In this document: in pieces, positions 22,150 to 34,480 of the stretch
How the letters are laid out: each line of letters begins with the position of its first letter
Position numbering within the stretch: position 1 is the first letter of the stretch
Source of the DNA: Cervus elaphus
Taxonomy: Eukaryota; Chordata; Mammalia; Artiodactyla; Cervidae
Direction of reading: 5' to 3'
DNA: 64,000 nucleotides
Assembly: GCF_910594005.1 (NCBI RefSeq)
Contig: NC_057819.1
Span: forward strand, 125,585,669-125,649,668
Translations under genes and position numbers: made by a program
Notes under the pieces: model-generated
Seen by the model: the letters and a program-made list of their open reading frames with translations, nothing else
Databases searched by the model: none
What the model was told of the DNA's origin: nothing

Positions 22150-22620
22150 AGACATCTCAGCCAAAAGGTGGGAGCAACCCAAGTGTCCATAGATGGTTGA
22201 ATGGATAAACAAAACATGATCTATCCATACAAGAGTCTCTTAGTCCAGGGGACTCTTAAAGAGGAAGGAAATTCTGACACAGATGACAAGACTGACCTTG
22301 AAGACATTATGATCAGTGAAGTAAGCCAGTCACAAAAGGACAAATATTGTAGGATTGCACTTCATAGAGGGTGTTCAGAATAGTCAAATTCCCAGAGACA
22401 GAAAGGAGCGTGGAGGTTTCCAGGGGCTGGTGGGGAGGGAGGATGGGCAGTTAGTGTTGATGGGGAGACTTCCAGCTGGGCATGATGAAGGGTTCTGGAG
22501 ATGAACAGGGGTGAGGGTTGCCCAACGACATGAATGATGCCACTGTACACATAGAAACAGTTAAAGTGGAAAGTTTTATGTTCTGTACATTTTACCACAA
22601 TAAAAAAAAGTTAAATAAAA
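22150..22620 (+). mobile_element. Old L1 (L1M) 3' end
   Basis: Sense L1: gggagcaacccaagtgtcca, tgatcagtgaagtaagccag, gtttccaggggctggtgggg, ttttaccacaataaaaaaa. Confidence 0.88.
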
Positions 22621-22880
22621 ACAAAAACACCCAGGCAATGACCTCAGTGTCCACGGTGCAACCACCAGACTGCACAAAGCCGGCTGCAGGGTCCAAACCT
22701 TTGCTTCTCCCCATCCTCCTGTCCCAGGGCTGGGGGGTGGGTAACACACTGGACCACAGGATCCCAGAAGCCAGGAGCCTTGAAGACGTTCTGGAACAAG
22801 CCTCAAGGGCAGCGGCCCTTCGGCACCGATCGGATAGCGCACTGGGCAGCCAGGCCCAAATGGTCCCTCTCCTCCATGGA

Positions 22881-22936
22881 TGTAGATCCAGAATCTAACA
22901 TGAAGGCTGACCTCCGGGGAGGCCGTGCACATTGCG
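22881..22936. repeat. Local duplication, copy B (partner at 21873)
   Basis: agatccagaatctaacatga followed by aggctgacctccgggg; matches 21873-21927 with few differences. Confidence 0.92.
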
Positions 22937-23319
22937 CCCCTCGGATCACCCCCACAGAGAAGATGGGGCATGCCCACGCTCTTCACACTCACCTACACAC
23001 CCTGGGATGCCTCGGGCAGACACAGACCTGTGATCCCTGGTTTTGAGGCAGTGCGCACACATAGGTCCCCTTCCCCAGGTCCCTGGAGCTTCCAGAACTG
23101 CACAGTGGAAAGGGGATCCTTCCCCCTCAGCTCCCCACCCATCCCCCTGCCCACCTCAACCACTGCCCCAAATAAGAGCTCAAGTGACCCCACACACGGG
23201 CTCCAGGGCACCAGGCTTGAGGCAGGCCGGGGCCGAGACCTATACAGAGACTGCCTGGAAATAGGAGGGCAAAGAATGCAGTGGGCAGCTTGGCAGAGAG
23301 ACAGACAAAGCTGCCGGGC

Positions 23320-23328
23320 TTCCAGGAA
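23320..23328. promoter_or_regulatory. STAT/GAS-like motif
   Basis: ttccaggaa, perfect TTCCNGGAA palindrome. Confidence 0.45.
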
Positions 23329-24799
23329 CATGCTGGCCCTGCCCTGACCTCGCCCACCGGCCCAGGGACTCAGCCAATGGATGCTCGGTCCTGGGCTCCA
23401 GCCCCCTGGCTGCGCCCGGCCCAGCGCAGCTGCTGCAGGCCCTCCTGGTCACCACCCCCTGCCCCCCGGTGACAACGGGACGGGAACTGGATCCCTGTCC
23501 TCTCAGGGTTCCAGCCATGCCGGGAAGGGGGTATCTTTAGCTTCCCTTCCTGGAAGCCCACTGGCTCCCGTCCCACCGTGGCCGGCCTCAGAGTCCAGGC
23601 CACCTCCCCCTCCAGCACCAATTCCCTAGAAGAGGAGCGGCCACCCCAGAAAGCTCTGCTGGGCTGGCTCGTCCCCCACCCTCCCCAGGACCCCGTACCC
23701 AGCCTGACCCCTGTCTACGCCAGCCCTTCTCAAGCCCCATCTTGAAGCTGCTCATTCAGGGGAAGTGACCTAAACACACTCTAATGCGAGGACCTTAAAC
23801 AGCATCCAGGTGAGAGGGGAAGAGAGCAGCCTGGGGTCACTACAAATCGGGGCTGGACAAGGCCCCAGACTGTTCCCAACAACAGCAGTGTGTTTTCCTG
23901 GCAGTATGATCTGAATCACGACCTGAAAGATCTATCCATGAAGTGACCTGTGCACCTCCTGGTGTGGGGCTGGGCGAAGTCGGGGCGCGGCTTCGGGGAA
24001 AGTGGGAGTCCAGAAAACAAAGGATAGGGAGGGGCACAGTCCCAAGAGCCATGGGGCTGCAGGGAGCAGCCAGAGGAGGAAAGGCTGGAGTCTCCAGAGG
24101 GGAGAAACAGCACCCACCTGTGGGGCTTCTCGCAGGAAGAGGGCCTGGCAGACAGGTGATAAGGAGCTGAGTCAGCCACAGGGCGGAGAAGACCGGCTGG
24201 ATCTCAAGCTGCAGGGCGGCCCTGGGGCCTTGAAACTGGCTGAGGGTGCAGTGAGCCCCTGGTCCGGGAATGAAACTGGGCAGGTCTGGCCTGGCCTCAC
24301 TTCCCAGCCCCGAGAAGTCAGTCCACCTGGGATCCCTGGATCGTTAAACCAAGACCATGGTCCACTCTCATGCACCGGGACTGGGGTGAGGGAAGATTGA
24401 GAAAGTCACTGGGTCTGTGCCCCCTTCCCAGGGGCTTGTAGTGCGTGGCGGGAGGGAAGGCACGGGGGCAGGTAAGAAGAGAAACAGCGAGCACCCAGTA
24501 AGCTGCAATGTGGGAGGGAGCAAGAAATATCAGAAAAAATGAGTAAAGGAAAATGCCTCCGAAGGTGAGCAAGTTTGCAGCTGGCTGAGGAGAAGCTCAG
24601 GAAGCCTGCAGGGAGGAGGCGGCACCAGAAGGAGACCTGACGGGGTGAACGCAGAGTGATGGGTGGCAGACAGGCGGGTCACGGGGTCAGGGGGCACAGC
24701 GCATGAACAGCATAAAGGGATGCAAGGTGTGCAATGCTCATGCCTGTGATCTCAGCCACAAGCAACAAAATAGAGACTTAAGTCATAAAGACAATCACT

Positions 24800-24940
24800 G
24801 GGCTTTTGTTTCTTTAAAATTATTTTTATTTCATACAATTTTAAAGGTTACACTGCATTTACAGGTATTACAAAACATTGCCTATATTCCCTTTGTGTAT
24901 AATACATTCTCGTAGCCTCTCTTACAATAACCATTGTTTA
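24800..24940 (-). mobile_element. Artiodactyl L1-like 3' segment, antisense (probable)
   Basis: aaaggttacactgcatttac, attacaaaacattgcctata and ttcccttt resemble a repeat common in artiodactyl L1 3' regions. Family assigned from memory. Confidence 0.5.
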
Positions 24941-25179
24941 TATAACAAAAAAGTCCAGAGGTTACGGGTTCCGGAGCTGGTTAACAACTCAAGGATATTG
25001 GCAAGGGCTAAGTTCCTTCTCTCCTTCCATGCCACCAATTTAAGGTGACGAATCATCCTGTTGCCCAAGACTTTTCCAGTTTTAGTGCTGAAAGTCTTGC
25101 ATCCTGAGAACGCAAACTCCAGACTTTCAGTTATTCTAGTATTGAAGATGTTGCTCGTCATGAGCACAATATAGTCACC

Positions 25180-26410
25180 ACAGCTCCAAGCATCACACCC
25201 TCATGAAATGACAGTGTACTGGGCAAGAAGAAATGGGATGCAAGCAAAACATATTCTTCTTGGACTTCTCAGAATCCTGAAGAGACACTCCCCTTACATT
25301 TCATTGGCAGGCCCGAGTCTCATGGTCACCCTGGACCAATCACTGGTATGACTGGCTAAGCCCCATCACTGTTCATCTCTGGGGCCAGGACTCTTATTAA
25401 TGAGGAGGAAGAGAGTATGGCTGCTTGGTGGCAGTCAATAGCATAAGGCCGGGTTGGACAAGTCACACTGGGGGACTTGGCCAGCTTCGAGCCCCGGCTC
25501 TGCCCTGTCGTCACAGGTTACCTGTGCTTGGTGAGTTTCATACTCCTCACCTGAGATTGGGGGAAACTAAGAGTGGTGTCCTTGCAGAGTCTTGGGAAGA
25601 AATGAAAACATGAAGAGTACTGTGCACAGTGTCTCTCAAACAGGAAACAGGGTAGACCAGCCATGCTCACCACTTTCAGTTCAGTTCCCCAGATGGCAGA
25701 TGGTGCGGCACAGACCCCTGTTCTGGGGCCTCAGTTTCCCCACCAGAGGACAGTGTACTGGATGATGGGGGAGGGAGGGTCTTCAAGGAGCGCCTTGAAT
25801 CTGCTCCACTGAATCCAGTTCTTTCTGCACAACTCTTTTCTTTTATGTAGGATTATTTCTTGGAGGTGTTTTCCCAGAAGTGCAGATACTGAATCCAAGA
25901 GAATGGACTTTGAAATGATGCTTTATTTTAAATTATGTATGTAATAGATGATCCTTGTAGAAAGTCAGAAAATACAGAGAAGCAGAAAAACAAATATTAA
26001 AAACTGCCTAGTTGACTTTCTGTTTTTGGAATAAAGTAAATCATTTTGAAATGCAGGCCTATTTGGGGAAAGAAACGACTTGTGCCTCACCCAAGTCCTG
26101 ATGGAGGCCTCCAATCTGGCTAATCAGGGAACCAAGGAGTCACCTTCTCGGGCAGAAGGAGGGAAAAGTCAGAGCGCTCTGGCCACAGTGGACTCAAGAA
26201 AGTGCCCAGAGGAAGGGAGGGGAGCAGGGTGTGAGAGACATGGGCTGGGCCCCTGGGGGACCCCCTGGGCAAAGCAGGGTCAAGGGAAGGCTCAGAGTTT
26301 CAGTGGGGCTGAGAGCGCAGGTCTCGTGCTTACAGAGGGACTGGATGGTGGAGCAGAGCCATAGGGATCTGGAAAAGGAGGGTGATAGCAGAAGAAATGG
26401 AGTATCTCGA
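25180..26410. other. Intergenic sequence with old repeat fragments
   Basis: 25290-25345 (cattggcaggcccgagtctc and accaatcactggtatgactg) resembles an unassigned mammalian repeat. 25900-26050 (ccttgtagaaagtcagaaaa) also looks like an old interspersed repeat. No gene recognised. Confidence 0.45.
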
Positions 26411-26536
26411 GGGACTTTGCTGGTGGCCCAGTGGTTAAGACGGCTTCCACCGCAAGGGGCGTGGGTTCTATCCCTAGTGGGGGAAGATCTCGCACGCTGC
26501 ACTAAATATATAAAATGGTTAGTTAAAAAAATAAAA
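26411..26536 (+). mobile_element. CHR-type SINE
   Basis: gggactttgctggtggccca head, cgtgggttctatccctagtg, A-rich tail taaaaaaataaaag. Confidence 0.9.
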
Positions 26537-27160
26537 GATGGAGATGGGGAGGCACCAGTGAGGCTGGAGCCCAGGGAGGGAGGGGAGAGAAGAGGCCGAA
26601 TCCCACAAGGCCGGGGGAGCCCTGGGAAGGAGCTTGGGTTATTTCCGGCGTGTAACCTGTTGACTCTGAAACCAAATAACAGAATAACCAAGTGCACAAT
26701 CAGATCTGTATTTTAGGAAGACCTCCTTTCCTGCCCTCAGGAGCAAACCCCAAGGGAAGTGAGGAAGGAGGACCCATGGGAGGCCATGCTGGTTCTGCCC
26801 CCGAGAGGCGGAGGGACCAGGACCAGGGTGCGTGAGGAGGGGCTAACCTCTGGGTGTACCCAGAAGGCAGAGCTGGAGTCACTGCTGGACTGATCGTGGG
26901 ATGCAAGAGGAAGATGGGGGTGGGGGGGTGGTGTCAAGGACAGAGGCACTGTCTGGGACCTGATAACTGACACCATGGAGTTGCCTGGAAGACAATGGGA
27001 GGGGGCGAGAAGGGGAGCGAGGTTAGAACAGTGGTACTAGGGGCTGGATGCTGACGGATGCACAGGCTAGCTCTCTGTCAGCACTGGACCAGCAACCCAA
27101 GCTCCACACCCAGCAGAGTGAAGCAGGTTGCTGTTTATTTTTTAATCTTTAAAAAAACCT
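26537..27160. other. Unique intergenic sequence
   Basis: G-rich, no recognised gene or repeat. Confidence 0.45.
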
Positions 27161-27172
27161 GAAATATAACAT

Positions 27173-27504
27173 GCTGTGCTGTGCTTAGCCTCTCAGTCAT
27201 GTCCAACTCTTTATGACCCCATGGACTGTAGTCTGCCAGGCACCTCTGTCCATGGGGATTCTCCAGGCAAGAATACTAGAGTGGGTTGCCATGCCCTCTT
27301 CCAGGGGATCTTCCCAACCCAGGATCGAACCCAGGACTGCTGCATTGCAGGCGGATTATTTACCATCTGAACCACCTGGGAAGCCCAAGAATACTGGAGT
27401 GGGCAGCTTATCCCTTCTCCGGGGATCTTCCCGACCTAGGAATCAAATCGGGGTGTCCTGCACTGCAGGTAGATTCTTTACCAGCTGAGCTACCAGGGAA
27501 GCTC
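27173..27504 (-). mobile_element. Bov-tA SINE with partial second unit
   Basis: Antisense full Bov-tA plus a second shorter unit beginning caagaatactggagtgggca and ending with its own head (gagctaccagggaagctc). Target duplication gaaatataa(c/t)at at 27161-27172 and 27505-27516. Confidence 0.95.
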
Positions 27505-28119
27505 GAAATATAATATACATATAGGAAAATGCAGAAATCCCAAAGGTGCAGGTGGGTCAACTTTTAAATTTAGCATACCTGAACCAGCACTCAGGTCAGC
27601 AGAACATCACCAGCCCTTCGGAAGTCCTCTAGAAACCTCTTCAAGATATTCGTAACCCCTCCCTGAACTTGTAATGCTGTATTTGTTTTTCCTGTCTTTG
27701 GACATTTTCTTTTCCATGGATGGGATTATACAGTGTGAGCTCTTTTCTGCCTGGCTTCTTGGGCTAACATTGTGCTGAAGAGATCCGCCCATACTGATAA
27801 CACAGGCCTTTGTTTGTTCTCATTGCTGGATGGCTGGGCCAACATCGATTTATCCATCCTTCTCCCGTGTAGGTTCCGGCTGTTTCCACTTTCAGGTGTT
27901 ACAGGCAGTGTTGCAGTGAACATTCTAGTCCATGTCTGAGCGCATGCCTGGGAGTGGAATCGCTGGGTATAGGCATGTGCAGCTCTAGAAGGTACCAGGA
28001 GGCCGTTTCCGAAATGGTTATGTCGGTGTAGGTCCCACCAGCACCGTTTGGCAGTCCCATCTGCCCTAGATCTTCACCAGTGGGAGGGGTCTCCTGTCTT
28101 TTTCACTGGAGCCATTCTT

Positions 28120-28147
28120 CATGGCGGGGGGCGGGGGGGGGGGGGCA
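28120..28147. repeat. G-run
   Basis: ggcggggggc followed by a run of about 14 G. Strong G-quadruplex potential; also a frequent place for sequencing-length error. Confidence 0.85.
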
Positions 28148-28289
28148 GGGCAGCGGTAGTACGCTGTGGATTTAATTTGTGAGCCTTTGTTTGGCTTAGT
28201 AGCCATTTGCCATGTGGGCCTCCTCTTTGCCAAGTGCCTCTCTGAATCTTTTGCCCATTTTCCTTTTGCACCCTGCTTTCCAATGTTTT

Positions 28290-28497
28290 GTTGTTGTTCA
28301 GTTGCTCAGTCATGTCCGACTCTTTGGAACCCCATGGACTGTAGCCCGCCAGGTTTCTCTGTCCATGGGATTTTCCAGGCTAGAACACTGAAGCGGATTG
28401 CCATTCCCTTCTCCAGGGGATCGTCCCAATCCAGGGAAAGAACCTGTGTCTCCTACATGGCCGGTGGATTCTCTGCCACTGAGCCACCAGGGAAGCC
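28290..28497 (-). mobile_element. Bov-tA SINE
   Basis: Antisense Bov-tA (gttcagttgctcagtcatgt to gagccaccagggaagcc). Flanked by tttccaatgttt and tttccaacgttt, a target duplication with one mismatch. Confidence 0.95.
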
Positions 28498-28548
28498 CTT
28501 TCCAACGTTTAGGAGTTCATTTTTATGGAAATTTTATATTATTATTAT

Positions 28549-28663
28549 TTTTTTAACTGTGCCCCTCGGCATATAGGATCTTAGTTCCCTAACCAGGGAT
28601 GGAATTTCTGCCCCCTGCATTGGAAGTGCAGAGTCTTAACCACTGGACCACCAGGGAGGTCCC
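28549..28663 (-). mobile_element. CHR-type SINE, antisense
   Basis: tttttttaactgtgcccctc tail side, then gcagagtcttaaccactgga and ccaccagggaggtccc head side. Inserted in old L1. Confidence 0.92.
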
Positions 28664-28779
28664 TAGGAGTTCCTTATACATTCTTTAAAAGACAGTCTGG
28701 GACTTTGACAATTGGGTCCAGTGCAGTGGTCTCCTTACACTCAGTGGTTTGTCTTTTGCTCTCTCATTAGCCAGGCACA

Positions 28780-29800
28780 GGCTAGGGAGGGCTCTGGGAC
28801 TTCAGCACCTCTCCCAGATGCCCACCAGGCCTCCTGAGAATATTCCATCTGAATGGAACAGTGAACTTGCCAGGCAAGCAGGTCCAAGGTCCCTGAGCCC
28901 CAGCTCTCCCTGGAGGGCAGCCCTCTAACCCTCTTCGTAGAAACCTCATAGAAATTCTAGGATTGTTATCATCTCTAGCTCAGCGAGTGTGTGTCCATGT
29001 GGAATGTACCCAGAAGAGGAGATGGGGTCCAGGCTCAGGCCTGAGCACGTCCCAGCTCCTCCCCTGCAAGCACCTGAGTGGTAAGCCTGGCTGGGCTTTC
29101 TGTACGCCCTTTCCTGCCCTTCCCCTTGCCAGCTCACTCCCTGTGACTGTTTCACCCTGGCAGGGTTTGTCTCCTCACAGCTCCCTACCCTCTTCATTCA
29201 CAAATGAACCCCAAACTGAATCCATCCCCATGGCCACCCAGCCTCCGCAGCAGCCAGGCCACATTGCACCATGAGCGGGACCCTCCCCAGCGCAGGTCCT
29301 CTCTTAGGCCCGGCTGTCCCTTCTCCCTTCTTACGGTCACCTCCCCAGCAGTCTTCCCGCTATCTCCCCCCAACCCTTTGCTGCCACCCACCCCAGGACC
29401 AGACAACGCTGGGCCACCTCCTGTCTCTTAATCCCTCTCTGGACCCTACACACTGCTCCTTCCTGTCTCTGCACTCCGATCCCTATGCACCCCATCAACC
29501 CCAGCGACGAAATATCCCGAAATCAGCATCTGTGTTCCCCCAAGCATCTCTTTGGTCCACTCAGGCTGGCTCGTGTCCTCACTGCACTTGTCAAGGTCGC
29601 CAAAGAGCCAGCCCTTCGTCCCATCCTGGTCCCATAGCGTCTGCAGTAGAATCTGACTCCACTGGTCCCGCCCTCCCCTCAGACCCACACCCGCTCCCAG
29701 GGCTTTTCCCTTCCACATCAAGCAATTCTCCATGACCTCAGCTGGCTGTCCTACAATTTAACTCAATTCTGACGCTGTCTGCCGAGAGATCTCACAGGTT
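28780..29800. other. Unique intergenic sequence
   Basis: No recognised gene. C-rich, with overlapping chance frames on the + strand at 29204-29735. Confidence 0.5.
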
Positions 29801-29987
29801 AAGGGCTCGGTCCCATGAGACTGCTCCCAGTTCAGATGCCAATCATACGCAGTAGGTCCCCTGGGGTCACCCACAACTTCTGTTTCCATGACCTCCTCCC
29901 CCTTGGATTCGATTATTCATCAGAACAGCTCGCAGAAGTCAGGGAAACACTGACATTTACCAGTTTATTATACAATGGATGGATGGG

Positions 29988-30192
29988 TGTGTCAGTCGCT
30001 CAGTCGTGTCTGACTTTTTGCGACCCCATGGACTGCAGCCCACCAGGCTCCTTGGTCCATGGGATTCTCCAGGCAAGAATACTGGAGTGGGTTGCCACTT
30101 CCTTCTCCAGCGGATCTTCCCAACCCAGGGATCGAACCCAGGTCTCCCGCATGGCAGGCAGATTCTTTGCCATCTGAGCCTCCAGGGAAGCT
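29988..30192 (-). mobile_element. Bov-tA SINE
   Basis: Antisense, nearly full length: cagtcgctcagtcgtgtctg to gagcctccagggaagc. Flanks tttattatacaa and tttattacacag form a diverged target duplication. Confidence 0.95.
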
Positions 30193-30430
30193 TTATTACA
30201 CAGAAGATGACATGAAGGACACAGAAGGACAGCAAACGGAGAGGCACACACCGTGAGGTCTGTGAGGTCTGGAAGGGTCGCCAGCACAGGAGCTTCTGTC
30301 ACCCTTGGGGTGTTCACAACCTCGAAGCTCTCCAGACCTTGCACTTTGGGGATTTTTCTGGAGGCTCCCTCACGCAGCCATGATGGATCATTCACTCCAT
30401 TCCCAGCCCCTCTTCCCTTCCCGGAGGGTG
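30160..30430. repeat. Local segmental duplication, copy A (partner at 34645)
   Basis: Spans the end of the Bov-tA and the following LTR-like repeat; the same junction recurs at 34645-34905, 4.5 kb downstream in direct orientation. Confidence 0.93.
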
Positions 30431-30769
30431 GAGGATGGGCCACACATTCCTGGTTCCCAGCGGCTAATCATGGCCCGGTCTTTCTGGTGACCGGTCCCCA
30501 GACAGAGTCGCCTGGGTGACTATCACCCAGGAAATTCCGAAGGCTTTAGGAGCTCTGCGTCAGGAATCGGGGTCACAGACCAAACATTAGAACAAAAGAT
30601 AATCTGAGTGCTCTTATCACTTAGGAAATTACAAGGGTTTTAGGCACTCTGTGCCAAGAACTGGGGTCAAAGGCCACCACATATAATATCACATAATATA
30701 TAGTACTACTAATACATACATATATATATATATTACTTTGCACAGACTCCCTTCAGCATTTCTTTTTCC

Positions 30770-30890
30770 CCCCCTTTTTTATGGCTGCACCTTGCTGCTT
30801 GTGGGAGCTTAGTTCCCCGACCAGGGATCGAACCTGGGCCCCTGGTGGTAAAAGGGTCAAGTCCTAACCACTGGACAGCCAGGGGATTCC
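30770..30890 (-). mobile_element. CHR-type SINE, antisense
   Basis: cagggatcgaacctgggccc and taaccactggacagccaggg mark the reversed tRNA-like head; T-rich tail at the left. Confidence 0.92.
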
Positions 30891-30891
30891 C

Positions 30892-32380
30892 ATCCCCTCC
30901 CCATTTCAAACACTGTAAAAGTGAAGACAGGCCCGGAGAGCAGCATTCTCTCATAATGGTACAAAGTACAACGCATGGGAGGCGCCCCCACTCCAGCGCT
31001 CCCCAGGGTTTCCCACGAGCTCAGTCCAGGGCCAGCATCACCATCCAGGAGGCTGACCCCTAAGAGTGTGTGTTTGGGCATTGGCATGGCAACCCAGCCG
31101 GTACCCACGACTGGCCTGATTTCTGGGATATTCTCCCCATTTAAGGAGTGAGGTCCCGTCCTGTGGTCACACACAGGGGACGTCAGCCAGGCCCCAGGCT
31201 GACGACCGAGATTGGCACACACTTTGCCACTTGGTGCCATGTCCCAGGAACCTGGCAGGACAGGCTCCAGTGCCCACCGTCCCCACGTTCCCAGCTGTGC
31301 CTCGTCCATGAACGGCCATGGCTCCAGGTTCCTCCCCGAGCCCCGGGGGAGTCCTCTTTATGGTGTACACTCCGTCTGCCTCCTGGACCAATGATGGTCC
31401 CTCAGTGACCACTTGAAGGCCTCCATCCCTTGGAGCACCCCAGGAACCTCTCATGCCCTCCTTGGACACATCACTACCTGTGTCTGTCTCACCCCTATGA
31501 GGTTGCCCTGAGGTCCAGGTTAGGATCAAGTAGGACAAGCCTGTGTGCACTTAAAGGCCCTCTGGCAGAGGGACCCTGGAGAGACGTGGCCTGAAGCAAG
31601 GGCTTCCAGTGTGCGCTTCCCAATAGAGACAGCAGAGAATTCTTGGTGCAGGTTTGGTGCATGTTGGGACTTGGTGCACATTGAGTTGGGAAATAACTGA
31701 CCCAAGACCAAGGGTAGAAAGGTCAGAAAAGCAAAATGGCAGATCTGGGGTCAATATTAATACTCTCTTGAGTCAGAATGTTCCAGAAATTAAGAGGGCT
31801 GCCTCCACCAGCAACAGGCTCCCCATAGAGAGAGACTGGCTCCTCCTGGGAATACAGAGTCTGCTAGGATTCTTTGGACTGCAGGGACACGAAAAACTAA
31901 GTCCTCCTAGCTTAAACCTTGAGGGGCAGCGATCCACAGTCCTGGGAAGGCTCCTCCACCAGAGGGACGGCCCTGAGAGGTGCCCGCTGCCTGGGATCCC
32001 GCTTCATCCTGCCAGGCTCTCCCGTGTGACAGAAAGAGGCCTTTAAGCTGCTCCAGGGCTTATGCTGCTAGGTCCAAACCCAACAGAAAAGGAACACATC
32101 TAGTGCCAGCTAAAGAAAACATCCAGAATTGACATCTCATGGGGCCCATCTGGCCAGAGTTGGGATCTCTGTCCTGAATTACTGTGGCCAAGGGGCTGAG
32201 GCATTAGTAAACTGGCTTAAACCAATCAAGGCTCACCCATGGGGGTGGAGTTGGGTCCACGGGGGAAGTGGATAGTGGGGAGGAAAGCAAGAAATGTCCA
32301 CTCTAGGGGGGCTGGGGGGCCCAAACTCCTAGGGTTGTAAGCACGATGGGATACCTGGAGCAGCACACTGTGTCCATAGG
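30892..32380. other. Intergenic sequence with one old repeat
   Basis: No gene recognised. 32130-32260 resembles an unassigned old mammalian repeat (cttaaaccaatcaaggctca). Confidence 0.45.
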
Positions 32381-32582
32381 CTAAGTCGCTTCAGGCGTGT
32401 CTGACTCTCTGTGACCCTGCGGACTGTAGCCCGCCAGGCTCCTCTGTCCATGGGATTCTCCAGGCAAGGATACTGGAGTGGGTTGCCATTCCTTTCTCCA
32501 GGGGATCTTCCCAACCAGTGACTGAACCTGCATCGCATCTCCTGCATTGGCAGGTGGGTTCTTTACCACCAGTGCCGCCTGT
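32381..32582 (-). mobile_element. Bov-tA SINE
   Basis: Antisense Bov-tA from gctaagtcgcttcaggcgtg to ttaccaccagtgccgcctg. Confidence 0.93.
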
Positions 32583-32598
32583 GTACATATAATAGGGG

Positions 32599-32643
32599 TC
32601 GAACGAATGAATGTCGAACGAATGAATGTCGAACGAATGAATG
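32599..32643. repeat. 15-bp tandem repeat, three exact copies
   Basis: tcgaacgaatgaatg occurs three times in register directly after the head of a Bov-tA. It is followed by aagaaagg simple sequence to about 32690. Confidence 0.96.
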
Positions 32644-32762
32644 AAAGAAAGGAAGGACAGAAGGGAGCAAGGAAGCAAATAAGGGGGCAGGGGAGAGAGG
32701 GAAGAAAGGGCAGAGCCCAGGGCATGTGGCTGATGCGGACAGATTAAGAGTAGAGAGTCCCC

Positions 32763-32952
32763 AGGACTTCCCTGGTGGTCCAGTGGCTAAGACCTTGTGC
32801 TCCCAGGGCAGGGGGCCCAGATTCAATCCCTCGACAGGGAACTAGACCCCACGTGCTGCAACTGAGAGTTCAAATGCCGCACTGAAAAGATTTTGCAGGG
32901 CATCACTAAAGACCTGACGGCCAAATGAATAAATATTAGAAAAAAAAAAAAT
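32763..32952 (+). mobile_element. CHR-type SINE
   Basis: ggacttccctggtggtccag head, gggggcccagattcaatccc, body with gccgcactgaaaag, tail aataaatatt then a run of A. Confidence 0.93.
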
Positions 32953-32954
32953 TA

Positions 32955-34480
32955 GTGGACGGTCCCAGTGACAAGGAGAGAGTTCCTCCTGAGCAGCGGC
33001 TGCAGCCTGCTCTTCCCTGAGGGGAAGCCAAGCCAAAGGCAGAGAATGAAGCAGGGCGGTGGCAGCCGCGGAAGGCAACTGCTCAGACCACCGGGCTGTG
33101 GCGCGGGGCCCCGGCAGAGCCGGCAGAAGCGACCTGCAGATGCGGTGCGCTGACAGGGCTGCTCTCGGGAGCCGGAGCCGTGGCCCGACATTCCTCTGAC
33201 TTCCTTCCTGGCAAACTTGGCAGACAGGAGGTGGACTCTTGAATCAGAGAGGGGTGGGGCAGGTGTAAGAGACACCCCAGCCAGGCTGCTGTGTGGGGAG
33301 ACCCGGTGGGGGATGGGATCCATTCCCTCTTAGTCCGGGACATCAGCGCCCCCCGCCCGGCCCCCCGGGCAGGCCTGTAACAGGAGAGGACCCGCGGCAC
33401 CTGAGGAGGCCTCCGGGACCCGGGGTGGACCTCGGAGAGCCTCCTGCTCCGGCCACTCTCCCGGCGAGGACACGGCCTGTTCCCAGAACACTGCCTGCCC
33501 CAGAGGCCATTCACCCTGGGCGGTCAGGCTCAAGGGCAGGGGCCCAGCCCAGGAGCCAGGGGTGAGAACTGAAAGGTGCCAGCTGGAAGGCCCTGCGTGC
33601 CCACTTGGGCTGCCAGAGGGGGATGCCAAGGGTGCTCAGGGACGCGGGCCTGCAGGCGAGTGAACTGACTGAGGAGAGCCGGACGCCAAATGGGGAGCAC
33701 TCAGGCGGTGGCACTGCACGTGGGCCTCGGGGCTCCCCCCAGGGTGAACTAGAGGGGTCTGGGAGGACCGAGATCCCTGCTCACGACTTAGGGTGGCCGA
33801 GTCTGAGCTCAGAAATGGCACCACTGTGACTGGGGGACCCAGAGGTCTTCCGCTTCCAGCTCTGTTTAGGGGGAGCAACCAGCCAGTACTCCGAGTCGCG
33901 TGTGTGCCCGAGAAAGGAGGCGGGGCGCTCCCGAAGCCTGGGGAGGACCCGCTCCCCTGTGCCATTCTTCGTCCTTTTCTCACGAAGGCGGCTCCTTGCC
34001 TGCTGGACCTGATGACTCAGGGACAGAGACAGGAGAGCTGGCCTGGCTGCCACATGTGCAGGACCCTGGGGTCAGAAAGTATTGAGAATTCCAGGAGGGT
34101 GACAGCAAAGCCTTCAGCCTGGCACAGGGTCCTTCTGAGCACAGCCAGAGGGAACAGGAGGAGAAAAGTCCATGGTGGGGGAGCAAGGACGTGACAGCGG
34201 GCAACTCAGGGGCACGTATGATACAGAGCAAGGCCCTGAGGCCACACGCCAAGGGGCCTAACAAGCCCTGGAGTCTGCCTCCCTGCACATCCTGTGTCTC
34301 AGTTCAGCCTCTGAATCACGCCCCTCCCACCCCAGAGAGCTATCCTTAGTCCCATCTCTCGGAGGGGAAGCCAGACTTGGAGGTGCAGAGACTTGTGAAG
34401 GGGCAAAGAGCTGTCTCTGTCTCGGGCCTGTACTCCCCTCCCCAGAGCTGTGGGCCCCAAGCCCTGACTCCCCCGCCCTA
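32955..34480. other. Unique GC-rich intergenic sequence
   Basis: No SINE and no recognised gene. CpG content is moderately raised at 33050-33190 and 33340-33480. Minus-strand chance frames cover much of 33083-33630. Confidence 0.5.

Larger units (their letters stand above)
22620..24800. other. Unique GC-rich intergenic sequence
   Basis: No recognised gene. It includes the second copy of a 57-base duplication (22881) and one STAT-like motif (23320). Confidence 0.5.
27510..28775 (-). mobile_element. Old L1 fragment, antisense, interrupted by two SINEs
   Basis: Reverse L1 words: ggattatacagtgtgagct, ggtgttacaggcagtgttgc, agtggaatcgctgggtatag, cttttgcccattttcc, and gttccttatacattcttt. Contains a long G run (28127-28145). 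Confidence 0.75.
29800..30670. repeat. Old mammalian LTR-like repeat, split by a Bov-tA
   Basis: Recognisable non-coding segments: cagaagtcagggaaacactg, agtttattatacaatgg, ctttggggatttttctggag, cacgcagccatgatggatca, ggaaattacaagggttttag. These match an old ERV-class LTR I know by sequence but cannot name with certainty. Bov-tA inserted at 29988. Confidence 0.65.

Noticed and set aside
28120..28147. G run considered as a regulatory G4
   Set aside because: It lies in an old L1 fragment and long homopolymers are error-prone in assemblies; kept only as a repeat.
30511..30531. 9-base perfect hairpin (cctgggtga with 3-base loop)
   Set aside because: Short, and it lies within an old dispersed repeat; expected by chance.
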